A DNA stretch of 7,254 nt from Bacillota bacterium (GTDB taxonomy: Bacteria > Bacillota > Clostridia > Christensenellales > SZUA-584), in assembly GCA_023399095.1 (NCBI GenBank), contig JAEWQS010000115.1:1-7254 (forward strand). Reading direction: 5' to 3'. The position numbers were made by a program, and so were the translations under genes. Shown piece after piece: positions 1-5,890 of the stretch. Numbering within the stretch: position 1 is the first letter of the stretch; each line of letters begins with the position of its first letter. Under the pieces are notes generated by a model. That model saw only the letters and a program-made list of their open reading frames with translations, had not been told where the DNA came from and made no database searches.

Positions 1-108
1 TATGCGGGTGCGTTGTTTATTCTGGTGGCGTTGTTTATAGCGCTTAATAATATCCGCAGCAATTTAAAAAGCGAGCCGCTCAAGCTGCTGGGCGAAAAAG
101 AAAGATAG
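1..108 (+). CDS. C-terminal fragment of a membrane protein (5' end outside window)
   Basis: Reading frame 1 is open from the first base to a TAG stop at 106-108 and gives 35 residues. The fragment starts with a hydrophobic stretch (about residues 2-15, AGALFILVALFIAL) typical of a last transmembrane helix. A short polar, basic tail follows (NNIRSNLKSEPLKLLGEKER), which would lie in the cytoplasm by the positive-inside rule. The ending, with an EPLKLL-type motif just after the last helix, is reminiscent of some FtsX-like ABC permease tails, but that is a weak resemblance. I do not recognise the family with confidence. The gene is convergent with the signal peptidase gene ending at 309, and the inverted repeats between them probably end transcription. 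Confidence 0.6.
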   Translation, partial: YAGALFILVALFIALNNIRSNLKSEPLKLLGEKER

Positions 109-144
109 AGCTTTCAGGCTGTTAATAGCCCTTAAATATAATTC

Positions 145-309
145 GTGGGCAAGACGGGTTGCACCCGCGCAGCCCACACCTTGGCTCCACCCCAAAAAGA
201 TTGCTTTTTGGGGACCCCGGGGTTTTGCGCAGTTTCGATTTTGCGAGGAACAAGTAAAACCGGTAAACTGGCGGAAAACCGTAGGTTTTTCGACAAGCTC
301 AGAGAGCTT
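145..309. repeat. Intergenic region with four consecutive inverted repeats, possible dispersed repeat and bidirectional terminator
   Basis: This stretch lies between two convergent genes and holds four stem-loops. (1) A 6-bp outer stem at 145-150/172-177 encloses a 5-bp inner stem at 155-159/163-167. (2) A perfect 10-bp stem at 190-199/204-213 has a 4-nt loop. (3) A 9-bp stem at 272-280/284-292 has a 3-nt loop and one G-T pair. (4) A 6-bp stem at 295-300/304-309 has a 3-nt loop and reaches the stop codon of the signal peptidase gene. None is followed by a classical long T run, although hairpins 2 and 3 carry T runs inside their arms. The position between convergent genes suggests transcription termination in both directions. 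The density of palindromes suggests a multicopy intergenic element. Both roles are inferred. Confidence 0.45.
190..213. terminator. Perfect 10-bp hairpin between convergent genes, candidate bidirectional terminator
   Basis: Arms 190-199 (CCCCAAAAAG) and 204-213 (CTTTTTGGGG) are exact reverse complements around the loop ATTG. The hairpin lies 81 nt after the stop of the partial plus-strand gene and about 95 nt after the stop of the minus-strand signal peptidase gene. Either transcript would fold it. A competing short pairing (GGGG-A-CCCC at 210-218) overlaps the right arm. The lack of a trailing T run makes intrinsic termination uncertain. Confidence 0.35.
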
Positions 310-875
310 TATAAGCCGTGCATCTGATCCATCGGCCAGATCACGAACAGGGCTTTGCCCATGATCATATCGACTCGCAGCGGGCCCACCGAGCGTGAAT
401 CCATGGATATGTTGCGGTTGTCACCCATCACGTATACGCAGTCTTCGGGTACCACGGTTTCGGGCAGCGTGCCTTCGATGTAGTCTGAAAAATAGGTTGT
501 ATCGGCTTCTCCATTGATATACAACACACCGTCTTTGACTTCAAGCGTGTCACCCTCCACGCCAATAACGCGCTTGACGTAGGTCGCGCTGCTGTTCGGG
601 AAGGCGCATATCACGACATCACCGTATGCGGGCGGGCTGAACCAGTAGGTGACGCGCTCCATAAACACATAGTTATGCGAGTAAAGCGTCGGCTCCATGG
701 AAGATTGACTGATGCTCACAAACTCAAAAACAAAAAGCCGAAGCATCAGCGCGACAGTGATGGCGATGGTCATCGAAATGATCCAGCCGCGCGTTTCAAT
801 GCGCTTTTCCTCAGCTTTCAGCTCCATGCGCGTGGTGGCCTGATCGTTGTCCGTCAACATGCCGTTTTGTCTCAT
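309..875 (-). CDS. lepB: Type I signal peptidase (second copy of a tandem pair)
   Basis: The 188-residue protein is a membrane-anchored serine protease that removes signal peptides from exported preproteins on the outer face of the membrane (peptidase family S26). A charged cytoplasmic N-terminus of about 30 residues is followed by one transmembrane helix (about 31-53). Box B follows with the predicted nucleophile Ser59 (SSMEPTL), then the general base Lys101 (YVKRVIG), then box E at 150-161 (MGDNRNISMDSR). The length fits the short Gram-positive SipS type. The start at 873-875 aligns without gaps to the chosen start of the upstream paralogue and has AAAGGGG (886-892) 10 nt before it. It is the last gene of the minus-strand run, 64 nt after its paralogue, and two-thirds or so of the residues match by eye. 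Box B reads SQSSM, lacking the glycine common before the nucleophile (SGxSM), so substrate preference may differ. Confidence 0.95.
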   Translation of the reverse strand: MRQNGMLTDNDQATTRMELKAEEKRIETRGWIISMTIAITVALMLRLFVFEFVSISQSSMEPTLYSHNYVFMERVTYWFSPPAYGDVVICAFPNSSATYVKRVIGVEGDTLEVKDGVLYINGEADTTYFSDYIEGTLPETVVPEDCVYVMGDNRNISMDSRSVGPLRVDMIMGKALFVIWPMDQMHGL

Positions 876-939
876 CAGATTAAAACCCCTTTAAAAAGAT
901 CAATTTCCACCACCACAATGTTTTCGATACTATTTTGCT

Positions 940-1512
940 TTACAAACCGCCGATTTCTTTGGGCGGCCAGATGATAAACAGCGCTTTGCCCAGCACCATG
1001 TTTTTGTTAAGCGGCCCCACCGTGTCGTAACGCGAGTCCATCGACTGATTGCGGTTATCGCCCATCACGAAGACGCAGTCGTCCGGCACCACAGTGGGCG
1101 ACATCGTGTCTTCTATGTAACCCGAATAATAGGTTTTGTCTTCCTCACCGTTGATATAAAGCGTGCCGTCCTTGATCTCAAGCACATCGCCACCCACACC
1201 AATCACGCGCTTTACGTAAGTCGCAGTGCTGTTCGGGAATTTGCAGATCACCACATCGCCATAAGCAGGCGGACTGAACCAGTAGGTCACCTTTTGCATA
1301 AACACATATTCGTTGGAGTAAAGCGTGGGCTGCATAGACGGGCCCGATACGCTGATAAATTCGAAAACAAACAGCCGCAGCATAAGAGCGATGGTTAATG
1401 CGATAATAATGGATATGATCCAGCCTCTGGTTTCGCTTCTTTTGGCATCTGTTTTGCGCTTCATACGCGTATGCTGCCGTTCATTCTCCGGGAGCATGTC
1501 GTCATTCTTCAT
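940..1512 (-). CDS. lepB: Type I signal peptidase (first copy of a tandem pair)
   Basis: This 190-residue signal peptidase of family S26 would cleave signal peptides of secreted proteins at the outer face of the membrane. Visible elements are a basic cytoplasmic N-terminus, one transmembrane helix (about 31-53), canonical box B with Ser59 (SGPSMQPTL), Lys101 in YVKRVIG, and box E with GDNRNQSMDSR at 151-161. I chose the ATG at 1510-1512 although the frame is open to 1611. That ATG has AAAAGGA (1522-1528) 9 nt upstream, and its product matches the paralogue residue for residue through the N-terminus. The longer version would lie mostly inside the DUF951 gene. The start overlaps the last 11 nt of that gene, which suggests coupled translation. 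A two-residue insertion after box E (RYDTVGPL against RSVGPL) separates it from the second copy. Confidence 0.95.
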   Translation of the reverse strand: MKNDDMLPENERQHTRMKRKTDAKRSETRGWIISIIIALTIALMLRLFVFEFISVSGPSMQPTLYSNEYVFMQKVTYWFSPPAYGDVVICKFPNSTATYVKRVIGVGGDVLEIKDGTLYINGEEDKTYYSGYIEDTMSPTVVPDDCVFVMGDNRNQSMDSRYDTVGPLNKNMVLGKALFIIWPPKEIGGL

Positions 1513-1687
1513 CCTGTAGTATCCTTTTAATTCTTTTGACGAAAACCTCATGAGGAAGCATGACGATATGCCCGCACCCCAAACACTTGATTTTGACGTC
1601 CATCCCCACACGGATGATCCGCCATCTGTTTTCGCCGCACGGATGCGGCTTTTTTAGCTGTACCACATCTGAAAGCTGATATTGCAC
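1502..1687 (-). CDS. DUF951 family small cysteine-rich protein (YyzM-like)
   Basis: This 61-residue protein starts with GTG (1685-1687), preceded by a strong GGAGGG site about 6 nt upstream. It carries the DUF951 hallmarks: an N-terminal D-V-V-Q-L-K-K-P-H-P-C-G motif (Cys17), a W-R-I-I-R-V-G-x-D segment, and a C-L-G-C-G-H motif (Cys35, Cys38, His40). Three cysteines and nearby histidines could bind a metal such as zinc, but this is inference. The family is small, common in Firmicutes, and of unknown molecular function. It follows the mechanosensitive channel gene by 12 nt and its stop overlaps the start of the first signal peptidase gene, so the three are probably co-transcribed. Recognition rests on the motif pattern and the typical length of about 60-70 residues. 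Confidence 0.9.
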   Translation of the reverse strand: MQYQLSDVVQLKKPHPCGENRWRIIRVGMDVKIKCLGCGHIVMLPHEVFVKRIKRILQDEE

Positions 1688-1699
1688 AAAAGCCCTCCG

Positions 1700-2569
1700 T
1701 TATTTATTGACAACAATACGGTGTGGATATGGTATGGCCAAGCCGTTTTTGTCAAAAGCTTCTTTTATCGCCCTGCGAAGCGCGCGTTCCGTTTCCCAGT
1801 GAGTAAGCGGTGCCACACGCATGATCATTCTCAGCACCATTTGAGAGTCGTCAAATTCTATTATACCGAGTACACGGGGTTCTTCAAGTATATTATCATG
1901 AGCGGCCATATAATCCAATCCCGCATCCTGCATGATTTTGCTAGCCAGCTCAATATCGGTATCGAAAGAAATGGGCATATCGATGAGAGCCAGATGCCCG
2001 CCGCGAGAATAATTGATCACCGTATCGATGCTGCCGTTGGGGATGGTCACCGATTCGCCCGTGAACTTGATAATCGTCGTTGTGCGCAGTGTGACGGCGT
2101 CTACCGTGCCTTCATACTCACCGATTTTTATATATTCACCCACGGTAAGCTGGTTTTCAAACAACATGAACATGCCCGACATGATGTCTTTGACGAGGCT
2201 CTGCGCACCCAGCGCAATGACGATACCGCTGATGCCGGCAGCAGCCAGCATTGAGCCAACCACATCGCCAAGGCCCAGTACGCCGAGTATGCCCATGACA
2301 GCGAAAAAGTAAATCGCATATTTGGCGATGGAATCTGTGATGGTTTGAACAGTTTCAGCCTTCTTGGCAATCGTGGAGCTGGGCTTACGGCTTGTCTGTT
2401 TCTTGACCACCCGCCGCGTGACTCGCTTTACCAGAGCGATGATGATGCGAGCCAGCACGATGATGCCGATAATTTTTATAAGCCCCATCAAAACATCATC
2501 CGCATACTGACCGATGTTTTCAAAAAAATCTGATATGCTTGTCCAGATGTTTGAAAAAAACTTGCTCAC
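1700..2569 (-). CDS. mscS: Small-conductance mechanosensitive channel, MscS family
   Basis: The 289-residue protein is a homo-oligomeric membrane channel of the MscS type. It opens when membrane tension rises during hypo-osmotic shock and lets small solutes leave the cell. Hydrophobic helices are visible at about 26-47 (TM1) and 83-100 (TM2). The Gly/Ala-rich pore helix TM3 spans about 102-132 (GSMLAAAGISGIVIALGAQS). The beta-domain follows with FENQLTVGEYIKI (137-149), V-D-A-V-T-L-R-T-T and V-T-I-P-N-G-S (174-180), then the C-terminal domain ending in IPYPHR (279-284). The length fits the YkuT/MscS class with three helices. The start is GTG (2567-2569), with AGGAGA (2576-2581) 6 nt upstream. 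An extended -10 promoter candidate lies just upstream, so the gene can be expressed apart from ppk. Confidence 0.95.
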   Translation of the reverse strand: MSKFFSNIWTSISDFFENIGQYADDVLMGLIKIIGIIVLARIIIALVKRVTRRVVKKQTSRKPSSTIAKKAETVQTITDSIAKYAIYFFAVMGILGVLGLGDVVGSMLAAAGISGIVIALGAQSLVKDIMSGMFMLFENQLTVGEYIKIGEYEGTVDAVTLRTTTIIKFTGESVTIPNGSIDTVINYSRGGHLALIDMPISFDTDIELASKIMQDAGLDYMAAHDNILEEPRVLGIIEFDDSQMVLRMIMRVAPLTHWETERALRRAIKEAFDKNGLAIPYPHRIVVNK

Positions 2570-2603
2570 ACAGATTCTCCTTTTTAGAAATCACACTGTC
2601 ACT

Positions 2604-2612
2604 ATTATAACA
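2604..2612 (-). promoter_or_regulatory. Extended -10 promoter candidate for the mscS-DUF951-lepB-lepB run
   Basis: On the minus strand the 71-nt gap between the ppk stop and the mscS start contains TGTTATAAT, a perfect -10 hexamer with the extended TGn element. The matching -35 position has only a poor hexamer (TTCGCC at an 18-nt spacer), which is usual for extended -10 promoters. Transcription would start roughly 30 nt before the GTG start and leave room for the Shine-Dalgarno site. I see no terminator hairpin after ppk, so read-through from ppx-ppk is also possible. Confidence 0.6.
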
Positions 2613-2640
2613 GAAAATAGGATATAAGGCGAATGTCTTA

Positions 2641-4773
2641 TCAACCTCGGGACATGCGACGCCCGAGACGCACAAAAGCACGCCCTAGAGTCTTGCGAAA
2701 GTTCTTACCCGCTTTGCTGAGCCAGCGTTTTTGTTGGCTCGCGGCATCATCGGCGCAAAGCGCATGCTGCGCCAGCTGGCTGCCGTTGATGCCGTTTTCC
2801 GATTTCATGCGCGCATAGCTGCCATTCGGCTGCATGATGCGTCCCTTGGCATTATCGCAAAGCTGCATCAGCATCATCCGTTTGAGCTGTATGGCGATGC
2901 GCACATCGAGAACAGGACACAAAACCTCCATACGCGAATCAAGGTTCCTTGTCATCAGGTCTGCGGAGGATATAAACAGCGCATCGCTGTGAGAAAACCA
3001 ATAGATGCGTGCGTGCTCCAAAAACCGTCCCACGATGCTGACAACACGTATGTTTTCAGAGACACCTTGAACCGGCGCTTTCAGACAGCATATACCGCGT
3101 ACGATAAGGTCGATCTTCACGCCCGCGCATGAGGCCTCAATGAATTTGTCGATCATATCCTTGTCGGAGAGAGAATTGACCTTGATCATGACATGGCCGC
3201 CGCCGCTCTGGGCTGCCTGAATTTCTTTGTCTATGAGACGATAAAGCGTTTGGCGGATGCCGCCCGGAGACACGCTCAAGGTCTTATAATTTCCTGCCGA
3301 GGCCCCAGCGCCGAGTTCACGGAAGAATAGCAGGATATCGTTTGAGATGTCGTTGTTCGCCGTTAACAAGCCGACATCCGAATAGAGACGCGTGGTAATC
3401 TCGTTGTAGTTGCCGGTGGAAATGTGGGCAGTATGGCGAAGCCCTTTGGGCGTGGTACGTGTGATGAGCAGCAGCTTGGCATGAACCTTGAGCCCGCCTG
3501 TGCCATAGATTACGCGGCAGCCCGCTTCCTCGAGCGCGGCGGCCCAGCCTAAGTTGCTTTCCTCGTCGAAGCGCGCTTTGAGTTCCACCACAACGGTGAC
3601 ATCCTTGCCGTTTTGAGCGGCAGCGGCGAGATAGCGGACGACTTCGGATTGGTCGGATACGCGGTACAGCGTTTGGCGAATGGCCGCAATGCTGGGATCG
3701 AACGCGGCTTCGCGCAGTAGTGCAAGCACCGCTTCAAAATCGACATACGGATGAATCAAAAGATGATCCCGTGTCCGCGTCTGTGCAATCACGCTGTCAC
3801 CGCGGCGAAGGCTCGGTGCGTAGACGTGGTTCATATCTTTGTACAGAAGGTGTGCGTAGCCCTTGGTGCGGGCGGCGACGATAAGCGAGCTCACAAAGCT
3901 CATATCAAGCGGGCATGGCTCATAAAACACCTGATTGCTCTTTAGCTCAAGGCGTTTGGCAAGCATACGGGTGAGCTTGGAATCCGCAGGCAGGCTGGAT
4001 TGCAAACGGACAGGCTCAAGACGCTTTCTTTTCTCGAGTATATGCGCCATGGCCTGCCGGTAATCGGCGCCGTCGGGCAGTGTGTCGTCGTCGAGCACAA
4101 TATCCGCACTTCGTGTGACGCGGTAAATCCCCTGTTCGGTGATTTCGTACTTGGGAAAGATGTCGGCAGAAAACAGGGCAGCAGCATCTTCCGCGAGAAA
4201 GAAGCTCAGCTTTTCTTCGGGTGTCAAAATGATCTTCGGTGCCGCATCAGGAAAAAGAATAAGGCCGAGCTTGTCGCTGTTTTTACCTTTGATTCTCACC
4301 GCCACAAATGACGCGCCGTTTGGAAGGAACGGAAACGGATGCTTCAAATCGACGACAACGGCGGTGATGAGCGGTACCACGGCTTCAAAATAGCGCTTTT
4401 TCAGCGCTTCCAGACGGCGTCCTTGTATTTGAGCCGGGTTCAGCCGCACAATGCCTGCTTTGCTAAGAGCAGCATACAGCTTTTTCTGTGTTTTCTGATA
4501 GGTGTCTGACATGCTGTGAACGATACTTAACGCCATATCCAGCTGCTGCGCCGGTGTTAATCCCAAAAGCACGTCTTCGCCGCTTAAATCAGCGAGCATC
4601 CGATCTTTGAGACCGCCGATTCGTACCATGAAAAACTCATCGAGGTTGGAGCAATAGATGGATAGGAACCTCAGCCGTTCCAGCAGCGGGTTGCGGGCGT
4701 CCTGCGCTTCCTCCAGCACCCGTCGGTTAAAGCCAAGCCAGCTGACTTCTCTGTTGATATATGGTGCCTCCAT
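2641..4773 (-). CDS. ppk: Polyphosphate kinase 1
   Basis: The 710-residue enzyme reversibly transfers the gamma-phosphate of ATP to inorganic polyphosphate. The N-terminal domain begins with the family signature (Y-I-N-R-E-V-S-W-L-G-F-N-R-R-V-L and S-N-L-D-E-F-F-M-V-R). The catalytic part has Arg371 (RQTLYRVS), Arg401 (ELKARFDEESN), the phosphorylated His431 (LKVHAKLLLITR), His450 (TAHISTGNYNE) and His588 (FLEHARIYWF). These match Escherichia coli Arg375, Arg405, His435, His454 and His592 with a constant offset of four. The core is complete, so activity is expected. After the usual end of the family (near residue 665) there is a tail rich in Lys/Arg (residues 681-710, 11 of 30). The ATG has only a weak Shine-Dalgarno-like AGAGAG next to the ppx stop. 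It is 11 nt after ppx, and the two form a polyphosphate operon. Confidence 0.97.
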   Translation of the reverse strand: MEAPYINREVSWLGFNRRVLEEAQDARNPLLERLRFLSIYCSNLDEFFMVRIGGLKDRMLADLSGEDVLLGLTPAQQLDMALSIVHSMSDTYQKTQKKLYAALSKAGIVRLNPAQIQGRRLEALKKRYFEAVVPLITAVVVDLKHPFPFLPNGASFVAVRIKGKNSDKLGLILFPDAAPKIILTPEEKLSFFLAEDAAALFSADIFPKYEITEQGIYRVTRSADIVLDDDTLPDGADYRQAMAHILEKRKRLEPVRLQSSLPADSKLTRMLAKRLELKSNQVFYEPCPLDMSFVSSLIVAARTKGYAHLLYKDMNHVYAPSLRRGDSVIAQTRTRDHLLIHPYVDFEAVLALLREAAFDPSIAAIRQTLYRVSDQSEVVRYLAAAAQNGKDVTVVVELKARFDEESNLGWAAALEEAGCRVIYGTGGLKVHAKLLLITRTTPKGLRHTAHISTGNYNEITTRLYSDVGLLTANNDISNDILLFFRELGAGASAGNYKTLSVSPGGIRQTLYRLIDKEIQAAQSGGGHVMIKVNSLSDKDMIDKFIEASCAGVKIDLIVRGICCLKAPVQGVSENIRVVSIVGRFLEHARIYWFSHSDALFISSADLMTRNLDSRMEVLCPVLDVRIAIQLKRMMLMQLCDNAKGRIMQPNGSYARMKSENGINGSQLAQHALCADDAASQQKRWLSKAGKNFRKTLGRAFVRLGRRMSRG

Positions 4774-4784
4774 ATGACAACTCT

Positions 4785-5690
4785 CTAAACCAAGCCAAGC
4801 TTGTGCATGAGATATCCCTCGCGTACGCCCGATGACGCCAGATGCAAGCGAGAAGCCCCCGCAAAGGCCATCACCTCGCGCAATATGACAATGCCGGGTA
4901 TCAGCGTAAAGATACGGCCGGGGCAGTGTTGATCGGCCAGGCGGATACCGTTCAGCTGCATATCGCAGAGCTTTTGGTAGAGGGGTTTAATATCGGAAAA
5001 TGCAAGGCTATAGGCATCCAAAGACGCATCGGGAAGATACAGCGCGCGGTGGATTCGGCACATGGCACGCGCGCTTCCGCCCATTGCGTAAGCGACCTGC
5101 ACCCCACAGTCCTTCAGCCATAATAAGCTCCTTAAATTCTGTTCAAAGCTTTGGGAAATTTCACTTATCTCGCTTTGATCCGGAAAAATGCCTTTTACAT
5201 GGTCTCTGGCCGCGCTCACACTCCCGATATCGACCGAAACCGAATGTACGGATTTTCGATTCTTTATGAGCGAGATTTCGCAGCTGCCGCCGCCAAGATC
5301 AATCGAGACCGCGTCGCGGATATTGGATGAAGCGGTGAGGCCAGCCACGCCGTATGCGGCTTCCTGCTGCCCTGTGAGCACCTCGATATCAAGGCCTGTC
5401 GCGGCTTTTGCAGCGGTCAGCACCTCGCTTTGGTTTTTGAGGCCGCGCAGGCATGCAGTCGCAAAGCACCAGAGTGATTCTAAGCCATGGTGCGACGCAT
5501 GAAGGTCAAGCTCGCGAAGCGCACGCGTAATAACGCTTATACCCTCGGGTGACATGATACCGTGTCGTTTGTACGACACAGCGCGCGCAAACACTTTTTT
5601 TGTAAACAAACAGAGAGGCGAGCCGCTTTGGGCATGGTAAACAGCGAGACGTATGGTATTTGATCCAAGGTCAATGATTCCGTATTTCAT
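4785..5690 (-). CDS. ppx: Exopolyphosphatase, Ppx/GppA family (short two-domain form)
   Basis: The 301-residue protein belongs to the actin-like ASKHA ATPase fold and probably removes terminal phosphates from polyphosphate. Hydrolysis of pppGpp to ppGpp is an alternative or added activity. Visible motifs are phosphate-1 IIDLGSNTIRL (5-15), FATACLRGLKN (77-87), the probable catalytic Glu110 (TGQQEAAYG), phosphate-2 SIDLGGGSCEI (129-139), AMGGSARAM (202-210) and the C-terminal SSGVREGYL (287-295). The protein is much shorter than Escherichia coli PPX (513 residues) because it lacks the C-terminal HD-like domains, as in the short PPX class. I chose the ATG at 5688-5690 because GGAG lies 5 nt upstream. 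The GTG one codon earlier (5691-5693) would have only 2 nt of spacing. Its position directly before ppk makes polyphosphate the most likely substrate. Confidence 0.93.
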   Translation of the reverse strand: MKYGIIDLGSNTIRLAVYHAQSGSPLCLFTKKVFARAVSYKRHGIMSPEGISVITRALRELDLHASHHGLESLWCFATACLRGLKNQSEVLTAAKAATGLDIEVLTGQQEAAYGVAGLTASSNIRDAVSIDLGGGSCEISLIKNRKSVHSVSVDIGSVSAARDHVKGIFPDQSEISEISQSFEQNLRSLLWLKDCGVQVAYAMGGSARAMCRIHRALYLPDASLDAYSLAFSDIKPLYQKLCDMQLNGIRLADQHCPGRIFTLIPGIVILREVMAFAGASRLHLASSGVREGYLMHKLGLV

Positions 5691-5732
5691 CACAGCTCCA
5701 TATCAAGAATAAATGCCCGTTTTCCACTGGTC

Positions 5733-5763
5733 ATTTTATCCCGCTTAAGGCGTTTTCAATCAA
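5733..5763 (-). promoter_or_regulatory. Candidate promoter for ppx-ppk
   Basis: On the minus strand TAAAAT (5733-5738, five of six matches to the -10 consensus) lies about 40 nt before the ppx start. Upstream are two overlapping -35-like hexamers, TTGAAA (5754-5759, spacer 15) and TTGATT (5758-5763, spacer 19). Neither has the ideal 17-nt spacing, so the assignment is tentative. The location in the divergent intergenic region fits. Confidence 0.35.
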
Positions 5764-5806
5764 AAAAAGTACGTTTTGCATATTTGGAACCACTAAGAAA
5801 CGGATA

Positions 5807-5865
5807 TTTACAATTTGTTCATAAGGATGTATTGTTATTGTCAAAAGATTATGAAAAAATAAGAT
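5807..5865 (+). promoter_or_regulatory. Candidate promoters for the SurA/PrsA-like lipoprotein gene
   Basis: Two overlapping sigma-A-like candidates are visible. One is TTTACA (5807-5812), a 17-nt spacer and TATTGT (5830-5835). The other is TTGTCA (5838-5843), a 16-nt spacer and TAAGAT (5860-5865). Each matches 9 of 12 consensus bases. The region is A+T-rich, so chance matches are likely. The first leaves a more comfortable leader before the ribosome binding site at 5878-5882. Confidence 0.35.
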
Positions 5866-5877
5866 GAATAATCGACT

Positions 5878-5882
5878 GGAGG
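5878..5882 (+). promoter_or_regulatory. Ribosome binding site that fixes a TTG start
   Basis: GGAGG ends 8 nt before the TTG at 5891-5893. The upstream in-frame ATG at 5864 has no Shine-Dalgarno site before it. Starting at TTG also puts the basic residues and hydrophobic core of the signal peptide directly at the N-terminus (MNKRILALL), so this site decides the start. Confidence 0.8.
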
Positions 5883-5890
5883 ACAAACCA

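Noticed and set aside
145..327. Plus-strand open frame of 60 codons in the convergent intergenic region
   Set aside because: It has no ribosome binding site, its sequence is made of the inverted repeats and it runs into the end of the signal peptidase gene. The product resembles no family I know.
876..939. Separate promoter between the two signal peptidase genes
   Set aside because: The gap contains only poor matches to -35 and -10 elements (for example TTGTGG with TTTAAA), so I could not support a promoter.
1513..1611. N-terminal extension of the first signal peptidase to an ATG at 1609-1611
   Set aside because: The extension lies inside the DUF951 gene, has no homology to the paralogue's N-terminus, and a better start with a Shine-Dalgarno site exists at 1510-1512.
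1682..2254. Long plus-strand open frame of 190 codons opposite mscS
   Set aside because: It is antisense to a clear channel gene, has no recognisable family features and is best explained as a shadow of the codon use on the other strand.
2731..4393. Several plus-strand open frames opposite ppk
   Set aside because: All are antisense shadows of the well-supported polyphosphate kinase gene, with no ribosome binding sites or recognisable motifs.
5864..5890. Upstream ATG start for the lipoprotein gene
   Set aside because: There is no Shine-Dalgarno site before it, it would put charged residues ahead of the signal peptide, and the GGAGG site itself would be inside the coding region.
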